The translations under genes were made by a program, and so were the position numbers. A stretch of 64,000 bases of DNA from UKL13-3 sp040387195. Lineage in GTDB: Bacteria > Bacteroidota > Bacteroidia > UKL13-3. Location: contig JAZKEF010000002.1 in the NCBI GenBank assembly GCA_040387195.1, positions 296,839 to 360,838 on the forward strand. Direction: 5' to 3'. Within the stretch, counting starts at the first letter, position 1. Every line of letters starts with the position of its first letter. A model generated the notes under the pieces. The model saw only the letters and a list, made by a program, of their open reading frames with translations, made no database searches and was not told the origin of the DNA. This document shows positions 9,391 to 17,875 of this stretch, in pieces.

Positions 9391-9570
9391 GAGGCTAATA
9401 GGAAGACTGTTTAGAAATGCTTAATAAGCTATTTTCAAACACTGTCGTGCTTCTTTGTGACCGTCATTGATCTAAAGACGAATACGTACTCCGCAAATGC
9501 GCAATTGTTGAGGGTGATGAATTTGGGGTTTGGTTTGGGGGGATAGGGTGGTCATAGTATAAGATATTAT
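9391..9570. other. intergenic, no gene seen
   Basis: Between the hip operators and the 3' end of the helicase gene. I see no convincing open frame, RNA or terminator, only AT-rich sequence and a short G-rich run (GGGGTTTGGTTTGGGG, about 9526-9541). Confidence 0.4.
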
Positions 9571-12500
9571 TTAAGTTAAGACAGAGTCGAATATTCCAAC
9601 AATTTTCAGATTAATGGCTTCGTCTCCATCTAAAACAATTGGTTTGAAGTTAGAATCAAAAGATTTGGGCTTCAAAACAATTGATGTGTGTTGCCAACTT
9701 CCGTCAACTTCTTCCTTTTCGCTGTGGTATTCTTTAATTGTATATCCCGATCCAAAGCCAGCATCTTGTATGTCGGAGTGCTCAGCCAAAACAATCTTTC
9801 CCTCTCGTGAGCCGGAGTGATATTTTTTAAACAAACACCAAGAGTCCGAAGGAATTATCTTATTCATTGACTCACCGGATACTTTGCAAATAAAATAGTC
9901 GGAAGAATATTTAAATGGGTTTAATAATTCCACCCATTCGGTGCTTAAGTGTAATTGGTCGTCACTAAAACTACCCGCAGCAACACCTATGTCCATTAAT
10001 GGAATAGAGTTTAAATATTGCTTAATTTCTTGGACCGGCAATATTCTAAAAGGAAGTTTGTTTTCAATAGTGTTTTCTGCTTCAAGGTTTTTGGGTTCAG
10101 CATCTTTGTTATTAGTCAGATATTCATATATAGAATCCTCTACAATATGATTCATATGGAAGACAACCTTAACAACAGAAACAGGTTTGTTATCGTCATC
10201 TTGCATTGTTGTCTGCTCATATCCACCATCTTTTGGGGTAACGTTTCCCATGTAGTAAAACTCAGTCCCTTCATCATTATTTTTTTTAATAAAAAGAGGA
10301 AGACGTAGGCCGTCTTTATGATTCATTATTGCTTTGACATCGGGACTATTAAGGGTTCTCTTGGATTTTGACATCCATTCGAACAAAGCGCTATCAATAA
10401 ACCCATCTTCATATTTTGTGGTATTTGAAATGTCTTCTCCTTTATGGTAATTGACAAAAATGGGGCAATTTGACTTGTCAGGGCTGATAATATAACCACC
10501 AACATTTTGTGCAAGAGGATTGCTTTTCCAGTTCAGTATTCTAAAAGTATCCTTTCTCGAGTATTTTCTATATAATACAAATCCGTCTTCAAAGCTACTG
10601 GAGTTATATAACTTGTTGAAGGTCCTAATCGAGTAATTAGTGCTATCCTCTAGGAACGCTAAAAACGTTTTGTTGCTCAGCATTTTCAAGAAAGAGGAAT
10701 CCAAAAGAATGCGACCTTTTTCTTGTCTTACAAAGTGAAACTTATATCTCTCTTGAACGGTAACAAGCCTTTTATTATAAAGTTCAGTAATAAAACCGAA
10801 GTTCAAATTATTGATGCAAGACGTAATCGTTTCATTTTTTAATGGATAACCGTATTCGGTTTTATAGAAATTCTTAAACGAAGCAATATCAAACGAGTGC
10901 TCTTTTATCAAACGTTTGAGTATCAAGCACTCTTCAACGCGTTTAGAATTGTTTATCTCTAATGAGAATAGTTGAAGAACCTTTATATCATTACCCGTTA
11001 AAGCGTTGGCTAAAGAATCCTCAACCCCAGCAACAAAGTTGAAATATGACTTGGAGTAGGTTACATATAATAGCGGATCCCGAGAACCGTGTTCTAAAAA
11101 GTCAATCATCATGGGAATACGACCCAATTTGGATTTCAAATAGTTGTAGTCATTTGTTAAGTCTCGCTTCAAGGACATGTTAGCCGAATCAATTGATTCA
11201 TATATTCTGTCTCTTGATATTTTATCAAAATTGATCGTGGATGTACCAGGAATAAGGCTACTCCCACTTGCCATTAATTTTCTTAAGGTGTCTTTGTTGT
11301 ATGAAGTATCTCCATAGAGGGCAATTGGAACTAAGAAGTTGTTTTTATAATTACCAATAAAATCAATTACGGTTAAGTAATCCTTGTCCTCCGTTTTGCG
11401 CAACCCACGCCCCAATTGTTGCACAAATATAATGGCCGATTGCGTTGGACGAAGCATGATTACTTGGTTCACAGAAGGAATGTCAACCCCTTCATTGAAA
11501 ATGTCCACGGTAAATATATAATCAAGGCGGTCTTCTTTATCATTTGACTCAAGACGCTCTATTGCTTCTGCTCTTGCCGCTTCATCACTATTACCAGTTA
11601 ACGCTATTGTTCTGAACCCCCTTTGGTTAAAACCCAGCGATAGTTTTTTGCATTCGTCAATATTAGAGCAAAAAATCAACCCCCTTACCTCTCCGTCATC
11701 ACAACCAAAGAACTTTGCTTTTTCGATTATCCGATCTATCCTTTCATCCGCTATGAGCAGCTTAAAGTCGGATATCTCTTCGAGCACCTTTCCGTTAACC
11801 GAAATATCTCTAACCCCATAATAATGAAACGGGCTAAGCATGTTTTCCTCTAACGCTTTATGTAATCGAATTTCATATGCAATGTTGTAGTCGAACTGTT
11901 TAAAAACGTCCAAACCATCTGTCCTCTCAGGGGTAGCGGTCATTCCTAGAAGGAATTTCGGTGTAAAATAGTCGAGAATCTTTTTATAGGAATGAGCTCC
12001 CGCTCGATGTGTTTCATCAATTACGATGTAATCAAAATGGTCACGCGAAAATTGGCTTAGGCTATCTTCTTTACAAATCGTTTGAACAGTTGAGAATACA
12101 AAATCAGCATTAACGTCTTTAAGGCCTCCCGAAAAAATGCCCGTTGTTCTAGTACCTGCAAAAACCTTTTCGAAAGTCTTCTTCGATGCTTTGGCAATAT
12201 TCAAGCGATGAACCACAAATAGAAGTCTTTGGGGATTAACCTTTTTAGCATCAAATGCTGATAAGTATGTTTTGCCGGTGCCTGTTGCCGAAATAAGAAG
12301 AGCCTTATCTTTGCCCTGAGCACGAAGCTGTTCAAGGTTATGCAACGCGTCATTTTGCATTAGGTTTGGAATGACACTTTGAAAAGTAGTGTTTTCTAAT
12401 TCTGTCTTTAGTTTACGGGTGTATTCAAATTGTGCCTTATAAGAAACCTCATAACCTTTGATAAAGTCTGCATCGACAAATGCTGCACGCTCATATGTTG

Positions 12501-13032
12501 AGGTAAACTCTTTTATAGCATTAAAAATAATATGACTTGTTGGTGTGGCAGTAATCTTTAGGTTCCACTCTGCATTTGAGCATAGTGCAGAAGCAGTAAG
12601 ATTACTACTACCAATAATTAAGTCATACACATCACCTTTTTTGAACAAATAGCCCTTGGAATGAAACGCATCATCAATAGCTATTTTGACTTCAATATTT
12701 TTGAACAGTAATAACCGTTTTAATGCTTCTGGTTGGGTAAAGTTCAGGTACTGGGATACAAGGATTTTACCTTTAATGCCTTTGTTCTGTAAGTCACTTA
12801 GTGTATTGATTAGTGCAGCAACCCCGCTTGTTGTTGCAAAAGCAACAGAAAACCAAAATTCATCACAAGCATTTAGTTCTTTTAGAATTGTTGTGAGAAC
12901 CTTTTTTTGTTCTGTTTTATCATTCACCAAAAGTTGCGGCAAATAATCTTTACTCGACAAATAAGACTTATCTATAAAGCCCGTTTTTAAACTCTCGTTA
13001 AGCTTAGTAATAATGGGATTCATATTACCCAT
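9571..13032 (-). CDS. PLD nuclease - SF2 helicase - DUF3427 protein with C-terminal LexA/S24-like domain
   Basis: A 1153-aa multidomain protein, probably acting on nucleic acid. The N-terminal phospholipase-D-type nuclease half-site has H124-x-K126 and GSSN at 141-144. The SF2 helicase core shows Walker A SATGTGKT (248-255), DETH (339-342), MTATPER (364-370) and motif VI QQLGRGLR (538-545). A long middle region in the DUF3427 position follows. The C-terminus matches the LexA/UmuD/S24 self-cleaving fold: Ala1019-Gly1020 in GVAAGSF, Ser1055 in SGESM and Lys1100 in YTIKEY. E. coli LexA uses Ala84-Gly85, Ser119 and Lys156, so spacing is nearly equal. It is in an operon behind a NUDIX gene (8-base overlap; an alternative ATG at 13023 would leave 1 base). 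Helicase-nuclease fusions like this are often anti-phage; that role is inferred. Confidence 0.88.
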   Translation of the reverse strand: MGNMNPIITKLNESLKTGFIDKSYLSSKDYLPQLLVNDKTEQKKVLTTILKELNACDEFWFSVAFATTSGVAALINTLSDLQNKGIKGKILVSQYLNFTQPEALKRLLLFKNIEVKIAIDDAFHSKGYLFKKGDVYDLIIGSSNLTASALCSNAEWNLKITATPTSHIIFNAIKEFTSTYERAAFVDADFIKGYEVSYKAQFEYTRKLKTELENTTFQSVIPNLMQNDALHNLEQLRAQGKDKALLISATGTGKTYLSAFDAKKVNPQRLLFVVHRLNIAKASKKTFEKVFAGTRTTGIFSGGLKDVNADFVFSTVQTICKEDSLSQFSRDHFDYIVIDETHRAGAHSYKKILDYFTPKFLLGMTATPERTDGLDVFKQFDYNIAYEIRLHKALEENMLSPFHYYGVRDISVNGKVLEEISDFKLLIADERIDRIIEKAKFFGCDDGEVRGLIFCSNIDECKKLSLGFNQRGFRTIALTGNSDEAARAEAIERLESNDKEDRLDYIFTVDIFNEGVDIPSVNQVIMLRPTQSAIIFVQQLGRGLRKTEDKDYLTVIDFIGNYKNNFLVPIALYGDTSYNKDTLRKLMASGSSLIPGTSTINFDKISRDRIYESIDSANMSLKRDLTNDYNYLKSKLGRIPMMIDFLEHGSRDPLLYVTYSKSYFNFVAGVEDSLANALTGNDIKVLQLFSLEINNSKRVEECLILKRLIKEHSFDIASFKNFYKTEYGYPLKNETITSCINNLNFGFITELYNKRLVTVQERYKFHFVRQEKGRILLDSSFLKMLSNKTFLAFLEDSTNYSIRTFNKLYNSSSFEDGFVLYRKYSRKDTFRILNWKSNPLAQNVGGYIISPDKSNCPIFVNYHKGEDISNTTKYEDGFIDSALFEWMSKSKRTLNSPDVKAIMNHKDGLRLPLFIKKNNDEGTEFYYMGNVTPKDGGYEQTTMQDDDNKPVSVVKVVFHMNHIVEDSIYEYLTNNKDAEPKNLEAENTIENKLPFRILPVQEIKQYLNSIPLMDIGVAAGSFSDDQLHLSTEWVELLNPFKYSSDYFICKVSGESMNKIIPSDSWCLFKKYHSGSREGKIVLAEHSDIQDAGFGSGYTIKEYHSEKEEVDGSWQHTSIVLKPKSFDSNFKPIVLDGDEAINLKIVGIFDSVLT

Positions 13033-13417
13033 GAATCAATTTATGAACAATAGGAACATCTGCAGCAGCCCAGTCGAGAGAGTGGAGTTCAGACACATCT
13101 AACCATTTAAAATCAATGTGCTCGGTTAATGTAACAAGGGTATCTTTGCAATGACAAATGAAGCTATGCATTTCTATAATGAAATCAGGATATTCATGTT
13201 TAACAGTCAGGAACTCATCCATAACATCAATATCCATTTTCAACTCCTCTAATATTTCTCTCTTAATTGCATCTTCCTTTCTTTCGCCTTGCTCCATCTT
13301 TCCACCAGGGAACTCGTATTTTTTTGATATATAAGGGAGCCGGTTTTCACCGCGCTGAACGCATAGAATCTTGTTCTCGTTGATGATAATAGCGGCTACT
13401 ACTTCAATTTGTTTCAT
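13025..13417 (-). CDS. NUDIX hydrolase (MutT-like nucleoside triphosphate pyrophosphohydrolase)
   Basis: A 130-aa single-domain NUDIX protein. The Nudix box is visible as GGKMEQGERKEDAIKREILEE (about residues 38-58), matching the GX5EX7REUXEE pattern. The start MKQIEVVAAIIINENKILCVQR resembles MutT/8-oxo-dGTP-type enzymes, which hydrolyse damaged or non-canonical nucleotides. It is the first gene of a two-gene operon with the helicase, under a good promoter (TTTG-N20-TACATTTG). The coupling suggests it supplies or removes a nucleotide relevant to the helicase system, but this is inference. Confidence 0.9.
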   Translation of the reverse strand: MKQIEVVAAIIINENKILCVQRGENRLPYISKKYEFPGGKMEQGERKEDAIKREILEELKMDIDVMDEFLTVKHEYPDFIIEMHSFICHCKDTLVTLTEHIDFKWLDVSELHSLDWAAADVPIVHKLIHG

Positions 13418-13460
13418 TATTTATCGAGGCTAATCGAGGGTTGTTCATTACCCATCCTTT

Positions 13461-13492
13461 CAAATGTATACCGGTCTCATCAAATATCCAAA
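13461..13492 (-). promoter_or_regulatory. promoter of NUDIX-helicase operon
   Basis: On the minus strand, a TTTG (CAAA at 13489-13492) is followed after 20 bases by TACATTTG (CAAATGTA at 13461-13468), an exact match to the Bacteroidota -33/-7 pattern. The predicted start of transcription is about 38 bases before the NUDIX ATG. Confidence 0.65.
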
Positions 13493-13535
13493 GCATGAAA
13501 TCATCCCAAAAAAATGCCCCCAATCTAGATTAACA

Positions 13536-13772
13536 TCACCCCACCCCCAAATCGATCTCAAACCAATGTCCATCAAACAAATCAATCAACTCTACCTTTG
13601 TATATTTATATGCATCAACAAACTCAACCCTTTGCGCAATATCAAAATAATAATAAAAGCCTTTTCTTTTATAAATGAGCCACGTAGAGGTTAGGAACCC
13701 ATTTCGTTTCCTCAATTGAAAACCGGCACTTTTGCGCGCATCAAGCTTCTCCAGAATTTCAGTGATGTTCAT
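13536..13772 (-). CDS. small hypothetical protein, 78 aa
   Basis: Starts MNITEILEKLDARKSAGF and is rich in aromatic residues, with alternating hydrophobic/charged spacing suggesting a small alpha/beta fold (KGFYYYFDIAQRVEFVDAY). I do not recognise a family. The frame is open 24 bases further upstream, but the ATG at 13772 gives a natural start. It lies upstream of the NUDIX promoter on the same strand, so it may be read as a separate small gene. It could be a chance frame, although its composition looks like real protein. Confidence 0.5.
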   Translation of the reverse strand: MNITEILEKLDARKSAGFQLRKRNGFLTSTWLIYKRKGFYYYFDIAQRVEFVDAYKYTKVELIDLFDGHWFEIDLGVG

Positions 13773-13799
13773 GTTGCAGGGTTTTGTTTGGGTCATTGT

Positions 13800-14130
13800 T
13801 TATTACTTTTTTCAACAGGCAAAAGAGATCAAAAAGTTGAAACCACCAAGTCACAAATAGAAGGGGTGTTGAACGTGACAGCGTTAATTAACGCTTCTTT
13901 TAACCCTCCCTGGCAAACCGGTAAGCCTGATTACCTTTTTCTTGAGCCGGCTAAGTAAATTGTTAGACCAGCCTACCTTTTTTTCTGAGCCAGCTTACCT
14001 TTTTCCTAAGCCGGCTTACCAAAAAGATAGGTTAACGTACCCTGAAACAGTGATTAAACAGGGATTGGGTGAGCAGAAGTGCGCCCGGTTGTGCTTACAC
14101 GTGGTTTAGCTTTTTGGGGTCGAAACAAAA
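13800..14130. repeat. intergenic region with degenerate AGCCGGCTTACC repeats
   Basis: No credible gene. From about 13913 to 14030 there are four or five degenerate copies of a roughly 28-base unit containing 'agcc(t/g)gcttacctttttc', for example AGCCAGCTTACC and AGCCGGCTTACC. This looks like decayed tandem repeat DNA. Confidence 0.6.
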
Positions 14131-14303
14131 CGCGGTCGGAAGCTGTATATGACTGACGTTTGCATGGTCGTTCGGGAATGTGTCACCCCTAAAGGGGTTT
14201 ATGTTATCGTGTATTGCTATCTATCTACAGATATTGGACCCACTACGGGGTCGGTTCGGGGTTATTTGTATTGTTGGGATTTAAAAGGAATGTTGCGAAA
14301 CGT
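14131..14303 (+). repeat. direct repeat, copy 1
   Basis: About 170 bases, beginning near CGCGGTCGGAAGCTGTATAT and ending in GGAATGTTGCGAAACGT. They recur, with small deletions, at 14318-14465. The last roughly 55 bases of the two copies, from GGGGTCGGTTCGGGG onward, are essentially identical. There is no coding frame. Confidence 0.8.
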
Positions 14304-14317
14304 AGCAAGATAACAAA

Positions 14318-14465
14318 TGCGGTCTGATGCTGTATATGACTGATGTATGCGGGGTCATTCCTAGGGGTTTATGATATCATGTATGCTATCTTTCTACAGA
14401 TATTAGACGGGGTCGGTTCGGGGTTATTTGTATTGTTGGGATTTAAAAGGAATGTTGCGAAACGT
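14318..14465 (+). repeat. direct repeat, copy 2
   Basis: Second copy of the preceding repeat, shortened by about 25 bases in the middle. It directly follows copy 1 after a 14-base spacer, so this is a tandem duplication. It lies downstream of the rpoN terminator. Confidence 0.8.
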
Positions 14466-14473
14466 GACAACAC

Positions 14474-14511
14474 AAAAAAACGGGGTCTCACGCTGTAAGC
14501 GTCAAACCCCG
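14474..14511 (-). terminator. rpoN terminator
   Basis: Read on the minus strand, CGGGGT...ACCCCG with an inner ACGC/GCGT stem forms a hairpin followed at once by TTTTTTT. It lies about 70 bases after the rpoN stop codon. Confidence 0.8.
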
Positions 14512-14579
14512 GTTCCCAATTCTGTGTAATTTTCTCTTTAAAATAAATCAGTGCAATCTGTGGCAACAATCCCGCGCGA

Positions 14580-16058
14580 CTAAACCTCCTTGCGCAATCT
14601 CGCTACAGGAATATTCAGTTGTTCCCTGTATTTGGCTACTGTTCTACGGGCGATGTTGTATCCTTTTTCCTTGAGGATTTCCATCAGTTTTTCATCCGGT
14701 AATGGTTTACGTTTTTCTTCGGCTTCTATTGCATCCTTGAGGATTCTTTTTACCTCGCGGCTACTCACTTCTTCGCCATCATCGGTTGCTATTCCTTCGC
14801 TGAAAAAGAATTTTAACGCAATGGTTCCGAAATCGGTTTGTACATATTTACTGTTGGCCACACGCGAAATTGTTGAAATATCCATACCCACTTTTTCGGC
14901 AATGTCTTTCAAAATCATGGGACGCATTTTGGTTTCGTCACCAGTTTCGAAGTAAGCGTATTGCTGGTTCAGAATAGCATTCATTGTCATCAGCAACGTG
15001 TTTTGGCGCTGTTTGATGGAATCGATAAACCACTTGGCCCCATCCAGTTTTTGTTTGATAAACTGCACCGTTTGTTTCAGCTCCTTGCTTGGATTTGGAT
15101 TTTTATCATAACCTTTCAGCGTTTCCATATAACTGCGGCTGATGCGCAAATCGGGAGCATTGCGGGAGTTGAGGAGCACCTCAAGTCTGCCTTCGTTATC
15201 CACCAGAATAAAATCGGGGGTAATGTATTGCGGCTTGGAGTCCGAAACCGACTCGCCCGGTTTGGGGTTTAAGTGGGTAATAACCCTGATGGCGTCTTTC
15301 AGCTGATCATCGGTTATCTTAAGGGAACGGGTGAGTTTTTCGTAATGTTTTTTGGTGAAATCATCAAAATAATCGCGCAACAGGGTTTCAGCCAACACCA
15401 CACCAACTTTAGTATGATCCTTGCGTTTGAGCTGCAGCAGTAAACATTCCTGCAAACCCGTGGCGGCAATGCCCGCAGGCTCCAGCGCCTGAATTTTAAC
15501 CAGGCAGGTTTTGAGCTCATCAATAGTAGCATCTATGTTTTGCGAAAAAGCAAGATCGTTTTGAATAGCCTCCAAAGGTCTGCGCAGGTAGCCGTCATCA
15601 TCAATGGTACCAATAATCTGGTTGCCCATAATCTGTTCGCGTTCATCCTCGGCAATTGCATTAAATTGTTCGGCCAGCAGTTCGTGGAAGCTGTTGGTTT
15701 CAGCCAGCGGCATTTCTTTTTTATCTTCATCGGGTCCTTCATCGCTCAGGTGAAAACCTTCCGAATCATAATCATCATTCACATATTCTTTGATGTCGAG
15801 GGTTTCATCGCTGAGGTAATCCTCAACCGAAACATTTTCTTCCTGTCCGTCATCGGCTGTTTCGGCTTCCTTGATATCGGTTTCGAGCGGAGCAGCGGCA
15901 TCATCGTCTTCCGACTTTACCAGTGCAGGGTTTTCAATGAGTTCGTCATCAATCCGTTGTTGTAAATCCACGGTGTTGAGTTGCAACAATTTGATGAATT
16001 GTATTTGCTGTGGCGACAGCTTTTGAAGCAGTTTTTGTTGTAATCCCTGTTTTAACAT
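14580..16058 (-). CDS. rpoN: RNA polymerase sigma-54 factor RpoN
   Basis: A 492-aa sigma-54. The N-terminal Gln/Leu-rich activator-interacting region I is visible (MLKQGLQQKLLQKLSPQQIQ), then an acidic region II (about 45-125), the core-binding region, and at the C-terminus the RpoN box ARRTVAKYRE (about 473-482), which contacts the -24 promoter element. It directs transcription of promoters needing AAA+ enhancer-binding activators; none of those is in this window. It is divergent from asnS with only 93 bases between them, and is followed by a hairpin terminator. Confidence 0.96.
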   Translation of the reverse strand: MLKQGLQQKLLQKLSPQQIQFIKLLQLNTVDLQQRIDDELIENPALVKSEDDDAAAPLETDIKEAETADDGQEENVSVEDYLSDETLDIKEYVNDDYDSEGFHLSDEGPDEDKKEMPLAETNSFHELLAEQFNAIAEDEREQIMGNQIIGTIDDDGYLRRPLEAIQNDLAFSQNIDATIDELKTCLVKIQALEPAGIAATGLQECLLLQLKRKDHTKVGVVLAETLLRDYFDDFTKKHYEKLTRSLKITDDQLKDAIRVITHLNPKPGESVSDSKPQYITPDFILVDNEGRLEVLLNSRNAPDLRISRSYMETLKGYDKNPNPSKELKQTVQFIKQKLDGAKWFIDSIKQRQNTLLMTMNAILNQQYAYFETGDETKMRPMILKDIAEKVGMDISTISRVANSKYVQTDFGTIALKFFFSEGIATDDGEEVSSREVKRILKDAIEAEEKRKPLPDEKLMEILKEKGYNIARRTVAKYREQLNIPVARLRKEV

Positions 16059-16151
16059 TATGGTGGGTTAGCTAAAAATTATGCCAAAGTCCGTTTTGCT
16101 CGGCATAAATTATTATTTTCGTGCACTATTAATTGATAACAAAAGTAAGGA

Positions 16152-17666
16152 ATGTATATTAAAGATTTGAGTTTGCATGAGGGGAAAGAAATAACCCTGC
16201 AAGGATGGGCATCCAACAAGCGCGAAAGCAAGGGGTTGGTTTTTATCATTTTGCGTGACGGGACGGGCTTGTGCCAGTGTGTGGTAGATGCCAATAAAGT
16301 TTCCGAGGAGATATTTACCCATGCACAAAAAGTATCACTCGAAACATCCCTGAGCATTACCGGAACGGTGGTGAAAGATGAGCGTCAGGTGGGAGGGTTT
16401 GAATTGCAGGCCACTTCGGTTACCATTATTGGCGGTTCGGTTGATTACCCGATTGCCAAGAAGGAGCACGGAGTAGAGTTTTTGATGGACCATCGTCACT
16501 TATGGTTGCGCAGCCAGCGCCAGTGGGCCATCATGAAGATCCGTAACCGTATTATTTATTCCATACACCAGTTTTTCCAGGAAGAAGGATATATCCAGAT
16601 GGATGCTCCGTTGTTTACGGCCAATGCATCCGAAGGAACATCTAACTTGTTTGAAACAGATTTTTACGGTGAACCGTCATACTTGTCTCAATCGGGACAA
16701 TTATACGGGGAAGCGATGGCGATGGCGATGGGGAAAATTTACACATTCGGTCCAACCTTCCGTGCTGAGAAATCGAAAACACGCAGGCATCTATCCGAAT
16801 TTTGGATGATTGAACCGGAAATGGCATTTCATGATATTTTCCAGAACATGGATGTGATTGAAGCCTTTTTGCGCAAGGTTGTTTCGGATGTATTGGAAAC
16901 ATGCAAAAGTGAGCTGGCCATCATTGGAAGAGAAACCGAGTTGCTGGAGAATATCATCAAACCATTCCCGCGCTTAACATATGATGAAGCGGTAAAAATC
17001 ATTAAAGGAGAAACGGATGTGAATGGTGTGAATGCCATTGTATCATTGGAAGAGGAATTAAAAAAAGTGGTGGCGCGCATTGAAGAAGTGAAAGCGGAAA
17101 TAACCGAACGCGAAGAAAAAATAAAGGTGCAGGGCATGAAGAAGGGTGAAATCGGATTCAACCAGGCCAAGATTGATAAGTTAAAACAGGAGTTGGGCGA
17201 TTTGGAAGAAGAGCAGCGCAATATTCCGGGATGGCTGAACAGCGCCCGCAACTTTGAATATGGAAATGATTTTGGTGGAAGCGATGAAACAGTTATTACA
17301 CGCCTGTTCGACCGCCCGATTATGGTGTACAACTGGCCGCATGAAGTGAAAGCATTTTATTTGAAACGCGATCCGGAGAACAGCCATTTTGCACGTGGCG
17401 TAGATGTGCTGGCACCCGAAGGATATGGAGAGATTGTAGGTGGAGGCGAGCGTGAAACAGACTTAACCTTATTGGTAGATAAAATCAACGAACACAAACT
17501 GCCGATGGAAGCCTTTGAATGGTACCTGGATTTGCGCAGGTTCGGTTCGGTGCCACATGCAGGTTTCGGATTGGGACTGGAGCGTTTGGTAACCTGGATT
17601 TGCAAGTTGCCGCATGTGCGCGAAAGTATTCCGTTTCCGCGTATGTATGGCCGGTTGAAGCCATAG
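16152..17666 (+). CDS. asnS: asparaginyl-tRNA synthetase
   Basis: A class IIb aminoacyl-tRNA synthetase that charges tRNA-Asn. An N-terminal OB-fold anticodon-binding domain (GKEITLQGWASNKRESKG) is followed by the class II catalytic domain, with motif 2 in FRAEKSKTRRHLSEFWMIEPE and motif 3 in GFGLGLERLVTW. At 504 aa it is longer than E. coli AsnS (466), because of a Lys/Glu-rich helical insertion at about residues 300-365. That insertion is common in Bacteroidota AsnRS as I recall. It is divergent from rpoN and seems to be transcribed alone. Confidence 0.95.
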   Translation: MYIKDLSLHEGKEITLQGWASNKRESKGLVFIILRDGTGLCQCVVDANKVSEEIFTHAQKVSLETSLSITGTVVKDERQVGGFELQATSVTIIGGSVDYPIAKKEHGVEFLMDHRHLWLRSQRQWAIMKIRNRIIYSIHQFFQEEGYIQMDAPLFTANASEGTSNLFETDFYGEPSYLSQSGQLYGEAMAMAMGKIYTFGPTFRAEKSKTRRHLSEFWMIEPEMAFHDIFQNMDVIEAFLRKVVSDVLETCKSELAIIGRETELLENIIKPFPRLTYDEAVKIIKGETDVNGVNAIVSLEEELKKVVARIEEVKAEITEREEKIKVQGMKKGEIGFNQAKIDKLKQELGDLEEEQRNIPGWLNSARNFEYGNDFGGSDETVITRLFDRPIMVYNWPHEVKAFYLKRDPENSHFARGVDVLAPEGYGEIVGGGERETDLTLLVDKINEHKLPMEAFEWYLDLRRFGSVPHAGFGLGLERLVTWICKLPHVRESIPFPRMYGRLKP

Positions 17667-17759
17667 ACTGGTTGATTAGTTAACAGAGTGATTGGTTGGT
17701 AAATAATGAATTCCCCTCTAATCTCTCTTAGTAACTCAAATTGAAGCTAGTTAAGGTTG

Positions 17760-17810
17760 CCCGCAGATCTCGCAAATCACGCAGAAAAAATCAGCGGCAT
17801 CTGCGAGAAA
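17760..17810. repeat. dispersed CCCGCAGATCTCGCA repeat
   Basis: A copy of the repeat seen at 1098, with an inverted partner (GCATCTGCGAGAA) about 30 bases on. It is the only notable structure in the 209 bases between asnS and the next gene. Confidence 0.65.
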
Positions 17811-17875
17811 CAACATGCTAATATCTATTTAAGCATAAAGCTTTAATGTCCCGATTACCCAATTAATTTTCTCAA

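Noticed and set aside
9571..13032. Mokosh type II defence protein
   Set aside because: The helicase has DETH and ResIII-like SF2 motifs and a DUF3427-like region, not the SF1-type helicase I recall for Mokosh; the LexA-like tail also does not fit.
14369..14569. 66-aa minus-strand open frame
   Set aside because: It lies over the duplicated repeat and the rpoN terminator.
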